DNA of 64,000 bases, taken from positions 2,147,773 to 2,211,772 of the forward strand of contig NZ_LT575468.1 in the NCBI RefSeq assembly GCF_900087055.1. The letters are read 5' to 3'. The notes under the pieces were generated by a model that saw nothing but the letters and a program-made list of their open reading frames with translations, made no database searches and was not told the origin of the DNA. Source of the stretch: Plesiomonas shigelloides. GTDB lineage: Bacteria > Pseudomonadota > Gammaproteobacteria > Enterobacterales > CAMTGL01. Every line of letters starts with the position of its first letter. Within the stretch, counting starts at the first letter, position 1. Made by a program: the position numbers and the translations under genes. Positions 10,319-19,960 of this stretch are shown here, in pieces.

Positions 10319-10687
10319 AAGCCCTCCGGTAAGCGCATGGCTGCATAATAGAGACCCTGATATATTGACGTTAGTCACAGATAACTTTTTTCACCGTGCA
10401 TATTAAAGATATTTTTTGCGAAGACGGTTTCACCGAGCCGCGCTCATGTCTTTTTCCGCCCTCATCACGTCATCACGCAGCAAATCACACTCATAGGGCG
10501 AACAACGGCGAATCAGGCCGCAAGCAAAGATAAGGCTGGGGGGAATGGGAAAAAGAACAGAAAAGAAAAACGCCGGTTAGCACCGGCGTTTTTGGGTTTA
10601 CCGCACAACTCTCATTTCTGGCCAGATTAGAGACTTGTCTCTCTACTGGCTGATGTGTCTGTCGGCTTATCTCGTTTGTCTGACGAC
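10319..10687. other. Intergenic region, no gene seen
   Basis: This 369-bp gap holds the promoter of the secreted unknown on its left side and the prc terminator near 10580. No open frame with a ribosome site and no repeat was found in it. Confidence 0.6.
10566..10593. terminator. Terminator downstream of prc
   Basis: AAAAACGCCGGT and ACCGGCGTTTTT form a 7-bp GC stem extended by A/T pairs, with loop TAGC. It lies about 95 bases past the prc stop on the minus strand and is symmetric enough to work both ways. Confidence 0.9.
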
Positions 10688-12709
10688 TTAGGATTTTGCC
10701 GGTTGCGCTTTGGCTTGATCTTTAGCCAGATCCAGCGTGATCTTCACGGTTTCATCCATGTACGGATCCGGATCTTCATAATCTTTCGGGATCGCATCCA
10801 AGGTCTTGACCGCCGGTTTACCCGCACGTGCCAAACGCTCATTTACACGCTTGAGTCGCAGGGCATCTTCTTCCTGATTTTCTTTCTGCCGCTCAGCCAG
10901 ATTCAGCGAGATCTTATTCTCTTTGGCTTTCAGCGCCTTATATTGGGCAATATCAGCCTGAATATAGCCAAATTCTGGATCTTTGGTGATACGCGACTGA
11001 TGCTGCTTGGTCAACTCAGGGACAAACTGCGTTGGCGTACCCGATTTATCGTACGGGGCTGGCTCAATGCTATCCCACGGCAAGGCGTTATCTTCAAACG
11101 CTTCGCCAGTGTCCGCCGGATCAACACCGGTAGGCATCACGATATCTGGGATCACCCCTTTGTGCTGAGTACTGCCACCATTAATTCGGTAGAACTTCTG
11201 GATGGTGTACTGCACGTGACCAAGCGGTTTATCAAACAGATCGTAGATATGGTTCAGTGAACGGTGCTGCTGCACAGTCCCTTTACCAAAGGTCTGTTCA
11301 CCAACGATCAATGCACGGCCATAATCTTGCATCGCAGCAGCAAAGATTTCAGATGCCGATGCACTAAAACGGTCAACCAATACGGTGAGTGGGCCGTCAT
11401 AGTAAGAAACGTCATCAGTGTCCGCATTGACCTTGATACGGCCATAGCTGTCACGGACCTGCACCACTGGGCCTTGTGGGATAAACAAACCACTGAGCGC
11501 AGTCGCTTCGGTCAGTGCGCCACCGCCGTTACCACGCAGGTCAATGACGATGCCGGATACTTTCTGATCGCGCAGCTCTTGCAAGCGCGCTTTCACATCT
11601 TCACTCAAGCCTACGTAGAAGCTTGGGATCTCCAGAACACCGATTTTCTGTCCGTTAACTTCTTTGACGGACGCTTTCGCAGCGCGGTCTTCTAGGCGAA
11701 TTTTATCGCGTACCAGCACCACTTCTCGGGCTTTGCTGTCTTTACCCGCAGGCAAAATCTGCAGACGGACTTTGCTGCCTTTCGGGCCTTTAATGAGATC
11801 GACTACGTCATCCAAACGCCAGCCAATCACATCCACCATCTCTTTGCCTTCTTGACCGACCCCAATAATGCGATCGCCCACCGCAATATTCTTGCTGGAC
11901 GAGGCAGGGCCTCCGGCCACCAGCGAACGGATCACGGTGTAGTCATCATCGGCTTGCAGCACCGCACCAATGCCTTCCAACGACAAGTTCATCTCGTTGT
12001 TAAACTGCTCGGCATTACGTGGGGACAGATAGCTGGTATGCGGATCGATTTCGCGTGAGAACGCATTCATGAACAGTGAGAACACATCTTCACTGTTGGT
12101 TTGCGCCAAACGGCGGATGGCAAAGTTATAACGCTTGGTCAGCGTTTCCTGAATGGCAGGCCAATCTTTACCGGCCAGCTTCAGACTTAGTGCATCAAAT
12201 TTGACCTTTTCGTACCACAGCTTATCCAGCTCGGCTGTGGTGGTTGGCCACGGCGCTTTGGAGCGGTCGAGATCATAGGTCTCGTTGCTGGTAAAGGTCA
12301 TTGGTTTGTCGAGCAAAGACAGCGCATAGGCGTAGCGCTCATAGCGGCGTTTTTGCGACAAATTAAACAGCGCATACGCGGTATCTAGCTTTCCCTCTTT
12401 AAGTTCTTTATCGAGGTTATCGCGCTGTTTGGAGAATTGGTCGATGTCTGATTTAAGGAATACGTTGTGGTTGTAATCCAGCATTTTCAGGTAACGATCG
12501 AAGATCTTTTCTGAAAATTCGCTATTGAGATCGAACTGACGATAGTGGGAACGGGTGAAACGGGCTGTAATGCGCTTTTCCGCGGTGGGATGCTGCATTT
12601 CAGGGCCAAGCTGGGGAATGCTGCTCAGCGGATACTTAGGCTCAGCAGCGTGCGCCCAGCAGGCCAGCATAAAGCTGGCCGCTAATGTTACTCGAAACAA
12701 ATTTTTCAT
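10688..12709 (-). CDS. prc: Tail-specific periplasmic protease Prc (Tsp)
   Basis: C-terminal-processing serine protease of family S41 in the periplasm; it degrades tagged proteins and, in E. coli with NlpI, trims the murein hydrolase MepS. The 673-residue product has a signal peptide (MKNLFRVTLAASFMLACWAHA), a helical N-domain, a PDZ domain around residues 240-325, and the protease domain with a Ser/Lys dyad. By alignment with E. coli the dyad is Ser451 in RFSASASE and Lys476 in EQTFGKGT. A Lys/Glu-rich C-terminal domain follows. It is 20 bases after proQ, matching the conserved proQ-prc pair. Confidence 0.97.
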   Translation of the reverse strand: MKNLFRVTLAASFMLACWAHAAEPKYPLSSIPQLGPEMQHPTAEKRITARFTRSHYRQFDLNSEFSEKIFDRYLKMLDYNHNVFLKSDIDQFSKQRDNLDKELKEGKLDTAYALFNLSQKRRYERYAYALSLLDKPMTFTSNETYDLDRSKAPWPTTTAELDKLWYEKVKFDALSLKLAGKDWPAIQETLTKRYNFAIRRLAQTNSEDVFSLFMNAFSREIDPHTSYLSPRNAEQFNNEMNLSLEGIGAVLQADDDYTVIRSLVAGGPASSSKNIAVGDRIIGVGQEGKEMVDVIGWRLDDVVDLIKGPKGSKVRLQILPAGKDSKAREVVLVRDKIRLEDRAAKASVKEVNGQKIGVLEIPSFYVGLSEDVKARLQELRDQKVSGIVIDLRGNGGGALTEATALSGLFIPQGPVVQVRDSYGRIKVNADTDDVSYYDGPLTVLVDRFSASASEIFAAAMQDYGRALIVGEQTFGKGTVQQHRSLNHIYDLFDKPLGHVQYTIQKFYRINGGSTQHKGVIPDIVMPTGVDPADTGEAFEDNALPWDSIEPAPYDKSGTPTQFVPELTKQHQSRITKDPEFGYIQADIAQYKALKAKENKISLNLAERQKENQEEDALRLKRVNERLARAGKPAVKTLDAIPKDYEDPDPYMDETVKITLDLAKDQAKAQPAKS

Positions 12710-12729
12710 GCCTTGCTTCTGTCTCCGCC

Positions 12730-13401
12730 TCAGGCGAGCAAATGCTCAGCCCGAACAATCATTGCCAAACCGGAGGCCAGCTGGACACGAGCACCGTCTT
12801 TGGCTACTTCCAAAACAGTGGCATCCATCAGACCTTTACCGGCACGCACTTTAATCGCCTGACCCACGCTGAGTTGGGCAATTTCGACGCTTTGTACTGG
12901 TGTTTCGCTGATTTGCTTCTTCGGCTCTGCCGCAGAGACAGTACGTGAAGATTTGGCTTTACGCGCGGTAGCTGCACGCGCCGGGGTACGCGCTTCGGTG
13001 CGCTTCTCCTGACGTGGACGGCGAGGCGCTTTATCACCCTCTTCTTTCTTTGCAGCTGCACGCTTGGCTTTCACCCGTGCTTTCGCTTCTTCCAGTTGCT
13101 GGCGGGCATGGTCGATATGCTGTTGATCCAGCTCACCGCAAGCATTGCCGTCTAAGTCAATGCGGCTTGCGCCCGCTTTGACACCATGCAGATAGCGCCA
13201 ACTGGAGGTATATTGACGCAGAGCTGAACGCAGCTGAGTTTTGCTTACTCGAGCATCTTCACCTAAACGTTCTACTACGTCTTGGAAGATACCAATTTTC
13301 AGAGGGCGCGCTTCACCTTCGAGGGTAAAGCATTGAGGGAAACACTCTGCCAGATATGCAATAACTTCTTTGCTGCTGGTCAGCTTCTGTTGATTTTCCA
13401 T
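12730..13401 (-). CDS. proQ: RNA chaperone ProQ
   Basis: Global RNA-binding protein that stabilises sRNAs and mRNA 3' ends. The 223-residue product begins at [19 protein letters not shown] (ATG 13401, GGA upstream), which matches ProQ; a longer frame to 13476 has no support. It has a FinO-like domain in residues 1-120 ([33 protein letters not shown]), then a highly charged linker rich in Lys, Arg and Ala. It ends in a Tudor-like domain ([21 protein letters not shown]). First of the proQ-prc pair, and probably cotranscribed with msrC 80 bases upstream. Confidence 0.97.
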   Translation of the reverse strand: MENQQKLTSSKEVIAYLAECFPQCFTLEGEARPLKIGIFQDVVERLGEDARVSKTQLRSALRQYTSSWRYLHGVKAGASRIDLDGNACGELDQQHIDHARQQLEEAKARVKAKRAAAKKEEGDKAPRRPRQEKRTEARTPARAATARKAKSSRTVSAAEPKKQISETPVQSVEIAQLSVGQAIKVRAGKGLMDATVLEVAKDGARVQLASGLAMIVRAEHLLA

Positions 13402-13481
13402 GAAAAGTCCTGAATTACTACTTTTACGCCGACAGGCGCAGGCATGAACAGGCTGTATTATAGTGACCTGCTCCATAAAAG

Positions 13482-13952
13482 CTACGCATCAGCGTCTAAG
13501 AGTAGGCCTAAATCAATCACTATTTTTTCTAAGCCCTGTTGATCCTCTGCACTGAACCGTCCTAATGAGGGGCTGTCAATATCCAAAACCCCACAATACT
13601 GCCCGTTAACTTTTAATGGGATCACAATTTCGGAACGACTGCGGCTATCACACGCAATGTGTCCGTCAAAGGTATGCACATCGTCTACCCGCAACGTTTT
13701 TTGCTCGGCCAGAGCCGTTCCGCATACGCCTTTCCCTACTGGAATACGGGTACAGGCGATTTCCCCTTGAAACGGCCCTAAGACCAGCTGTTCGCCGTCC
13801 AATAGATAGAAGCCAACCCAGTTGATGTCATCCAGCCGACTGTTTAGCAATGCGCCGGCATTCGCCAAAATCGCGATCAGGTTAGTTTCCCCGTGCAGTA
13901 ATGCACTCATATCCCGCTGTAATTCAGCGTAAAACGCGCTCTTTTCTGACAT
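13482..13952 (-). CDS. msrC: Free methionine-(R)-sulfoxide reductase (GAF)
   Basis: A small GAF-domain enzyme (YebR/MsrC) that reduces free L-methionine-(R)-sulfoxide, with thioredoxin as reductant, in the cytoplasm. The 156 residues form one GAF domain. The three cysteines aligned with the E. coli catalytic set are present: Cys67 and Cys77 ([16 protein letters not shown]) and Cys101 ([11 protein letters not shown]), plus Cys120. GYLLDG-type core strands ([19 protein letters not shown]) are intact. It heads the msrC-proQ-prc block and is divergent from letA, with about 170 bases of shared promoter space. Confidence 0.93.
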   Translation of the reverse strand: MSEKSAFYAELQRDMSALLHGETNLIAILANAGALLNSRLDDINWVGFYLLDGEQLVLGPFQGEIACTRIPVGKGVCGTALAEQKTLRVDDVHTFDGHIACDSRSRSEIVIPLKVNGQYCGVLDIDSPSLGRFSAEDQQGLEKIVIDLGLLLDADA

Positions 13953-14124
13953 TGTAGACCTTTGTTAACAACACGTAACGTATAATGCTACGTTATACGA
14001 AAATTTATCTGTTAATCAATCCGTAATCGCCTTTTTATGTATCTGTACGCTGCCGAATGACCTACGCAATATTCTTTGACAAATCATCGCCAGCGGGCGG
14101 TTGACTCGGTTAAACTAGTCAGCC

Positions 14125-15363
14125 ATGCCAAAACATCATTTATCTCAGCTACGCGTGGCCCGCTGTGGCTATTGCGATTGCCTGCTGCAGATTCCGCCGT
14201 TGATGCGCAATCAAAATGCAGAATGTCCACGCTGTATGTCGGTCACCGCATACGGGCGGGATTGGTCATTGAACCGGTTAGCAGCGATTGCACTGGCGGC
14301 GTTGATTCTGATGCCGCTGGCCTATACCGAACCGTTACTCAAAATCAATTTGTTCGGGGTCAACATCAATGCCTCCTTATGGGAAGGCTTATGGCAAATG
14401 GCCTGGCAAGGTTTTCCGGTCACCGCCACCTTGGTGCTGCTATGCGCAGTTGCCGCGCCCGCGCTATTCGCCGGAGGAATTTTCTATCTCTGGATTGCGC
14501 GGCGTTTTCGCTGGTCTTTACGCCCTTGCCTGCTGATCTTAGAAAAGCTCAAAGAGTGGGTGATGCTGGATGTCTATCTGCTGGCGCTCGGGGTAACCGC
14601 ATTCAAAATTCGTGATTACGCGCTACTCAATGGTGGATTTGGCTTAATTCCGCTGTTTTTGCTCACCCTGCTGATGACGCTGCTGATGATCCACTTTAAT
14701 CCAGCGCAGCTTTGGCAGCGTTACTATCCACTACCGGTTCCCTCCTCCAACACTCCGCCAGAGCAAATTTTGCACTGCCCACACTGCCATTATTCTGGGC
14801 AGCCGAACGTGGCAGGGCGTTGCCCGCGCTGTTTGATGAAAATGCGTTCGCGTTATCAGCAGAGCCTACAAAAAACTTGGGCGGCAGTGCTGGCAGCCAT
14901 TGTGATGCTGTTACCAGCAAACTTGCTGCCTATCTCTATTTTGTATGTGCGTGGCGTGCGTGCAGAAGACACCATCATGTCTGGGATTTTATCGCTGGTA
15001 CAAAACAACAATGTGCCGATTGCCATTATTGTGTTTGTCGCCAGTATTTTGGTACCGCTAGTAAAAATTGTAGTGATGCTGGCGCTACTGATTTCAGTGC
15101 AATTTCGCATTGGCTGGCAGCGACGCTGGCAATTGAATCTCTTTCGTTTTGTTTCAATCATCGGCCGCTGGTCAATGCTGGATCTGTTTGTTCTGGCGTT
15201 GATGATGTCACTGGTCGATAGGGATCAGATCCTGTCATTTACTCTGGGGCCGGCGGCGTTCTTTTTCTGCGCCGCCGTTTATCTGACCATGCTGGCTGCA
15301 GAATGGTTTGATACGCGTTTAATCTGGGATGTCCATGCCAAACCAACAACCTCACGCACCTGA
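14125..15363 (+). CDS. letA: LetA (YebS), PqiA-like membrane protein
   Basis: Inner-membrane partner of the lipid-transport tunnel LetB, formerly YebS. The 412-residue product has two PqiA modules, each made of a zinc-ribbon-like pair followed by membrane helices. The first ribbon is CGYC...CPRC (Cys14, 17, 34, 37). The second is CPHCHYSG...CPRC near residues 214-235. Eight or so hydrophobic helices follow. The stop overlaps the letB start by about 35 bases, so the pair is translationally linked. Function in phospholipid movement across the periplasm is known for the E. coli homologue. Confidence 0.94.
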   Translation: MPKHHLSQLRVARCGYCDCLLQIPPLMRNQNAECPRCMSVTAYGRDWSLNRLAAIALAALILMPLAYTEPLLKINLFGVNINASLWEGLWQMAWQGFPVTATLVLLCAVAAPALFAGGIFYLWIARRFRWSLRPCLLILEKLKEWVMLDVYLLALGVTAFKIRDYALLNGGFGLIPLFLLTLLMTLLMIHFNPAQLWQRYYPLPVPSSNTPPEQILHCPHCHYSGQPNVAGRCPRCLMKMRSRYQQSLQKTWAAVLAAIVMLLPANLLPISILYVRGVRAEDTIMSGILSLVQNNNVPIAIIVFVASILVPLVKIVVMLALLISVQFRIGWQRRWQLNLFRFVSIIGRWSMLDLFVLALMMSLVDRDQILSFTLGPAAFFFCAAVYLTMLAAEWFDTRLIWDVHAKPTTSRT

Positions 15364-17983
15364 ACAGCCGCCGATCGCGGCAAAAATCAAAACCAAACGC
15401 CGGATTTCACCGTTTTGGATATTACCTGTGATTGCGGTGGCAATCGCCCTGAGTCTGGTGTACTACACGCTACGCGAGCAAGGTGAACAGATTTCAATTC
15501 ACTTTAACTCGGCCACCGGTATCGTGCCAAACCGTACCCCCATTCGCTTCCAAGGGTTAGAAGTGGGGATGGTGCGTAAAGTCTCGTTGGGCCCTAACCT
15601 GCAAGGCGTAACGGTTACAGCCGATATTTACAGCCAAGCGGTGGATACGCTGCGCCAAGGAACACAGTTTTGGTTAGTCACTCCGAAAGCCTCACTGGCC
15701 GGGATTTCTGGGCTGGATGCGTTGGTATCGGGTAACTACATCAATATGCTGCCGGGCGAAGGCGCGAGTGTCAGTCATTTCTCGGCTTTAAGTGCGCCAC
15801 CGCGTTATCGTGAATCAACCGGTGATTTGCTGGTGCACTTGCGCAGTGATGATTTAGGGTCTCTCTCAACCGGCTCGCAAGTCTACTACCGCAAAATACC
15901 GGTGGGGACAGTGAATGATTATCGCATCGCGCCGGATAACGAAGGCGTGTTGATCGATATTTTGATTGAGCAGCGGTTCGCCAATTTGGTCAAAACCACC
16001 TCCCGCTTCTGGAACACCAGTGGCGTACAAGCCGATGTCAGTTTGTCCGGCGCCAGCATCAAGTTAGAAAGCCTCAATGCACTGATCAACGGAGCCATTG
16101 CGTTTGACTCGCCAGCCGATGCACCGCAGGCCTCCGATGATGCGTCCTATCCACTGTATCCCGATTTAGCGGCTAGCCAGCGCGGGATCAGTGTGCACCT
16201 ATCCTTCCCAAATGCTGGAGGATTAAAAGCCGGTAGCACGCCATTGATGTATCAGGGCTTGAAAGTCGGCCTACTGACTAACCTGGACCTACAAGATGTC
16301 AACAGCGTGGCGGGAACCTTGGTGGTAGACCCCTCCATCAAAGATTTACTGCGCTCTGGCACGCATATCAAATTGCAGCGCCCAAGTTTTTCCCTCAGTA
16401 ATCCCGCTGGCGTGAGCACCTTGCTCACCGGTCCAACCCTACAGCTGATGCCAGGGGAAGGTGCACCGCAACGGCGTTTCACGGTCGTGGATGATAGCCA
16501 GCTGCTGCAACAAACCGAAAATTCGCTGCAATTTACGCTGCTGGCTCCGCAGTCATTTGGCGTGGATGTTAATCAACCTGTGTGGCTGAACGGGATCAAT
16601 ATCGGTCAGATTATTACGCGTGAGCTAACGCCAGAAGGCGTGCTGTTTTCCGTGGCGATAGAGCCGCGTTATCGGCATTTGATCCACGCAGATAGCCGCT
16701 TTGCCGCAGCCAGCCGAGTTGATGTTCAAGTGGGTTTGGATGGTGTGGAAGTCAAAGGCGCCTCAGCGCAGGAGTTTTTACAAGGCGGCATCAATGTGAT
16801 AGCCGGCGGTAAAGGCACGCCGAAGACCCGCTACACCCTGTATGGCGATCTGAAAAGTGCGCGCGCCGGTATTGATTACGCTGATCTAAAACCGACCCTG
16901 ACATTGCAAGCCAGTGAGCTGCCCGATATCCAGCAAGGCTCGGTGGTTTTATATCGTAAATTCCCAATTGGTCAGTTGCTTTCTATCAAGCCAACCGCCA
17001 AAGGCGAATTTAATGTTGCGGTATTTATCGACCCACAGTACCGCTATCTGCTGACACCACAGAGCATTTTCTGGGCCGAGGGCGGCGCCAAGGTTGAGAT
17101 TGGGGCCGGAGGCGTATCGGTACAAGCCACCCCGCTGTCGCGCGCACTTAAAGGTGCAATCAGCATGGATAACGTATCGGAAGCCAGTGCCGGTAAAGGT
17201 GAGCTACGCCGCTTGTATCCATCAGAACAGGCGGCCAAAGCCATTGGTCGCCAGATCACCCTTCTGACCGATGATGCTTCTAAGATCAGCAAAAATATGC
17301 CGATTCGCTATCTGGGGATCACCGTCGGACAAGTGATTAATACCGAGCTCACCCGTGATAACAACCACGTCGCCGTGCAGGCGATTTTGTATCCTAAATA
17401 TGATGCGCAGTTTGCTCGGAATGCCAGCCGTTTTACGCTAGTTACACCGGAGATCAATACCACTGGGATTTACAATATCGAGAGCATTCTGACGCCGTAC
17501 ATCAGCGCAGAGCCGGGCAATGGTAATCCGAGCCGCGAGTTTGAGTTGTTACCGCCCAGCATTGTGTCATCGCGTTATCTGGATGGCTTGACGCTCACGC
17601 TGGATGCGCCGAATGTTGGTTCGTTGATTGTCGGCACACCTATCCTGTATCGCGGTATGGAGATTGGCATCGTGACCGGCTTTAATCTGGGCAAACTGGC
17701 TGATCGCGTACATGTGCAGGTACGTATTAACCGCCGCTATCAGAACCTGATTCGTCAAAATAGCGTATTCTGGCTCAGCTCCGGTTATAACGTTGATTTT
17801 GGTTTGTTCTCGGGTGTCGCCAGCTCCGGAACCCTGAATCAGCTGCTGCGTGGAGGTATTTCTGTGGCAACGCCACCGAGCGCGCCACTAAAACCGATGG
17901 CCAAAGCCCGTTCGCATTTCTTGCTTAACCAAAAGATGCCGGAGCAAGCCGATAGCTGGCAAACCGCCATCCCGGTTGAATAG
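15329..17983 (+). CDS. letB: LetB (YebT), seven-MCE-domain lipid transport protein
   Basis: Long MCE protein that forms a tunnel across the periplasm for lipid transport. The 884 residues start with a cytoplasmic basic stretch, then one membrane anchor (FWILPVIAVAIALSLVYYTL). Successive MCE domains follow, each opening with a pattern like RTPIRFQGLEVGMVRKV. Seven such units can be counted, matching E. coli LetB (877 residues). ATG 15329 and ATG 15335 are both possible; the second has GGGA 5 bases upstream. It overlaps letA in the letAB operon. The C-terminus FLLNQKMPEQADSW resembles the family. Confidence 0.96.
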   Translation: MSMPNQQPHAPEQPPIAAKIKTKRRISPFWILPVIAVAIALSLVYYTLREQGEQISIHFNSATGIVPNRTPIRFQGLEVGMVRKVSLGPNLQGVTVTADIYSQAVDTLRQGTQFWLVTPKASLAGISGLDALVSGNYINMLPGEGASVSHFSALSAPPRYRESTGDLLVHLRSDDLGSLSTGSQVYYRKIPVGTVNDYRIAPDNEGVLIDILIEQRFANLVKTTSRFWNTSGVQADVSLSGASIKLESLNALINGAIAFDSPADAPQASDDASYPLYPDLAASQRGISVHLSFPNAGGLKAGSTPLMYQGLKVGLLTNLDLQDVNSVAGTLVVDPSIKDLLRSGTHIKLQRPSFSLSNPAGVSTLLTGPTLQLMPGEGAPQRRFTVVDDSQLLQQTENSLQFTLLAPQSFGVDVNQPVWLNGINIGQIITRELTPEGVLFSVAIEPRYRHLIHADSRFAAASRVDVQVGLDGVEVKGASAQEFLQGGINVIAGGKGTPKTRYTLYGDLKSARAGIDYADLKPTLTLQASELPDIQQGSVVLYRKFPIGQLLSIKPTAKGEFNVAVFIDPQYRYLLTPQSIFWAEGGAKVEIGAGGVSVQATPLSRALKGAISMDNVSEASAGKGELRRLYPSEQAAKAIGRQITLLTDDASKISKNMPIRYLGITVGQVINTELTRDNNHVAVQAILYPKYDAQFARNASRFTLVTPEINTTGIYNIESILTPYISAEPGNGNPSREFELLPPSIVSSRYLDGLTLTLDAPNVGSLIVGTPILYRGMEIGIVTGFNLGKLADRVHVQVRINRRYQNLIRQNSVFWLSSGYNVDFGLFSGVASSGTLNQLLRGGISVATPPSAPLKPMAKARSHFLLNQKMPEQADSWQTAIPVE

Positions 17984-18503
17984 CCACGAGGCTACTGCGC
18001 GGGTTATGAGCGATGAATACAGAGTGTTAGAGAAGCGCTCACACTGGGGGAACACAGAGGAATAGGATATGCCGCGCTAACGCTTAGCTATGCATCAGAT
18101 ATGGCATTTTGACAATTTTATGCGAAATCGGATGCATAGCTGGATTTATTACGCATCTCCACTACGCTTAGAAGCATGGATACCGCAACGGTTCTCCTGT
18201 TTTAATCAGTTAGCGCACGGCTCTGCAAAGAGCCATTCCCCTGGGCCAGATACAGGGATCGTGTCAGGCCTCTTTTTTTATCTATATGATTTTAAAGGGA
18301 AATCTGACGAATTTTCTTATGCAGTAAGAATTTCGAGTGATTTTAAGCTTTTGATTAATAAAGATAAAAAATTAGTTTTGGAGAAAAAATTTTTCACATC
18401 AATGAATTTCAATTCACTTTAAGACGTGATTTTGCATAAAAACAGCCAAAATTTTTGTCCGTAACGACCTCAAAATCTGAAATTAAAAATTAGTTTAAAA
18501 TCA
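17984..18503. other. Gap at the left edge of the accessory region
   Basis: About 520 bp after letB without a convincing gene. It contains a terminator-like hairpin (listed separately) and turns strongly AT-rich after 18280. A 110-codon frame crosses this hairpin and is not credited. Confidence 0.55.
18244..18279 (+). terminator. Intrinsic terminator after letB
   Basis: GGCCAGATAC and GTGTCAGGCC pair (one A-A mismatch, one wobble) around AGGGATC, followed by TCTTTTTTT. A second small hairpin GGCTCT-GCAA-AGAGCC lies at 18219-18234. It is 260 bases past letB, so it may end letAB transcription or belong to a separate short RNA. Confidence 0.7.
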
Positions 18504-18674
18504 TTAGGTTACAATTAAACGGTCTTTCCTCTCTGACATTAGTGACTCAACCTTATCTTGCAATGTTTCCATCATTGCGACCAACTCTTGAATTGCAGCG
18601 GTATTTGCTGCAGACATGTCGGTGTAACTCACGGCATATTTACATAACTCATCAACACGTACCATCTCCAGCAT
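18504..18674 (-). CDS. Small 56-residue ORF, unknown
   Basis: Not recognised. ATG 18674 opens a 56-codon frame with natural-looking composition (TAAIQELVAMMETLQDKVESLMSERKDR), predicted helical and possibly coiled-coil in its second half. No good ribosome site precedes it, and an adjacent minus-strand frame just upstream (MKVLIGYRDQ) stops early, so this could be the tail of a broken gene. It stands beside an IS1-family remnant, in a decayed region. Confidence 0.4.
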   Translation of the reverse strand: MLEMVRVDELCKYAVSYTDMSAANTAAIQELVAMMETLQDKVESLMSERKDRLIVT

Positions 18675-18735
18675 AACTCTAGATAGTTACTGATCTCTAT
18701 ATCCAATCAGCACTTTCATCGTGCCATAAAGTGTG

Positions 18736-18885
18736 GGGAGTAACTCTAAATAAGTGCCATGGCATTACACACCTTAAGCGGCTTACCCGAAGGACAATCT
18801 GCTTCTCCAAATCAGAAGAAATGCACGTGAAGTTAAGTGGCTGGTATCTGACAATGAACCATCTCCACTAAGTTGAAGTCACTAC
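18736..18885 (+). mobile_element. Internally deleted IS1-family remnant (copy A)
   Basis: A 150-bp relic. The left end resembles an IS1-type terminal repeat (GGGAGTAACTCTAAATAAGT, 18736-18755), and the right end carries its inverted counterpart (CCACTAAGTTGAAGTCAC at 18865-18882). Between them, from about 18778, the plus strand encodes the last 30 or so residues of an InsB-type transposase: RLTRRTICFSKSEEMH, then GWYLTMNHLH and a stop. Everything between the left end and the InsB tail is gone. It ends 11 bases before the sodC pseudogene. Confidence 0.75.
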
Positions 18886-18896
18886 AAAATTAACCA

Positions 18897-19406
18897 CTGA
18901 AAAGTACATTACTGCTAGCTGCATTAGGTATGTTTTCGCTCGCGGCACATGCCAACGGCATCTCCGTTGACGTGGAAGAGCTCAGTCAGGTAACAGCGTG
19001 AGGCCGCAACGATTTCTGAGAGTAAATACGACACTGTATTCACTCCTGATCTGAAAGGAGTTCCTTCTGGACTGTACGGCTTCCACGTACGTACGTCCCC
19101 ATCCTACGATAGCTCAACTAAAGGCGATAAAACCGTTCTTGGTGATACAGCAGGTGGACACTACGCTTCTAAAAACACAGACAAGCATGAGTATCTATGA
19201 GCAATGATAATCACCTCGGTGATTTGCTGGCACTCTACATCGATCACCGCAACAATGGGTCTTCCCCTGCCCTCTCGTATCGCTTAAAAAGCGATGATGT
19301 GAAAGATCATGCCTTGATGACTCATACTGGTGGCGATGATCACTCAGACCATCCAAAGCCATTAGGTAGTAATGGTGAGCGCCTAATTTGCGGTGTAATT
19401 TCCTAA
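18897..19406 (+). pseudogene. sodC: Cu/Zn superoxide dismutase pseudogene
   Basis: Decayed gene for a periplasmic Cu/Zn superoxide dismutase. The signal peptide survives (KSTLLLAALGMFSLAAHANG), but its ATG is now CTG at 18897. After SVDVEELSQ an in-frame TGA appears and about 15-20 residues of the mature N-terminus are lost. The frame then resumes as TISESKYDTVFTPDLKGVPSGLYGFHV. A further stop and shift follow at about 19196, and the end (NHLGDLLALYI, ALMTHTGGDDHSDHPKPLG, CGVIS) runs in another frame from an internal ATG at 19197. Key residues have drifted: the copper site FHVH reads FHVR and the disulfide Cys after SPS is Tyr. It cannot make an active enzyme. Confidence 0.88.
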
Positions 19407-19487
19407 ACTACGACCTTTTCTAATCCTACAGTTATACCGCTGCTGGACTGCTTAATTTCACTTAGCTAAATTTTCACTTATTCGGAA

Positions 19488-19772
19488 CTACATCCAGTTT
19501 TCACGCACATAGGTGTTAAACGCCTTCACACCAAAAACCAAGCTAAACACGCCAGTCGCAATAGGTAGTATGTACGCACACCACAGAAATCCATCAAAGA
19601 TGGCCATCATCTCTGTCGCTGTATATGAATTCAACCTATGCACATACCGCGCGGTTCCATAAGTCACGATAGCCAGCAATATAGATACTATCGCTCCGAC
19701 CTGCCAGAACACCTCAGTAACATCAAGAATGGCATCCAAGGCATTATCAATAGTCGATTTTCTGCGTCCCAT
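19488..19772 (-). CDS. Small two-helix membrane protein
   Basis: No family recognised. The 94-residue product starts at ATG 19772 with AGGAG 8 bases upstream, a good ribosome site that supports a real gene. It has a short basic N-terminus (MGRRKSTIDNALD), then two hydrophobic segments (VFWQVGAIVSILLAIVTYGTA and GFLWCAYILPIATGVFSLVFG), joined by a hydrophilic loop (RYVHRLNSYTATEMM). The ends would both lie in the cytoplasm. It stands alone between the sodC relic and an IS1 relic, and base composition is AT-rich. Confidence 0.65.
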   Translation of the reverse strand: MGRRKSTIDNALDAILDVTEVFWQVGAIVSILLAIVTYGTARYVHRLNSYTATEMMAIFDGFLWCAYILPIATGVFSLVFGVKAFNTYVRENWM

Positions 19773-19960
19773 GCAAATATCTCCTAACTACATCCAACCT
19801 GATAAGCTCATCCATCATACTACCCATGAATACTACACTTTGTAATGTTCAATTTGTAACGTGAGATAATCCACGAAATGAGCGTTATGCCATAACTCAC
19901 AAGTAATGCATTTGTGAGCAAACAGCTTAAACATAGCAGCCTGGATATATCAGAAATAAA

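Noticed and set aside
18090..18422. 110-codon frame after letB
   Set aside because: It runs straight through a terminator hairpin with a T-run, has no ribosome site, and changes composition abruptly halfway.
19197..19406. 69-codon frame taken as a separate small gene
   Set aside because: It is the end of the sodC relic (ALMTHTGGDDHSDHPKPLG and CGVIS) and not a gene of its own.
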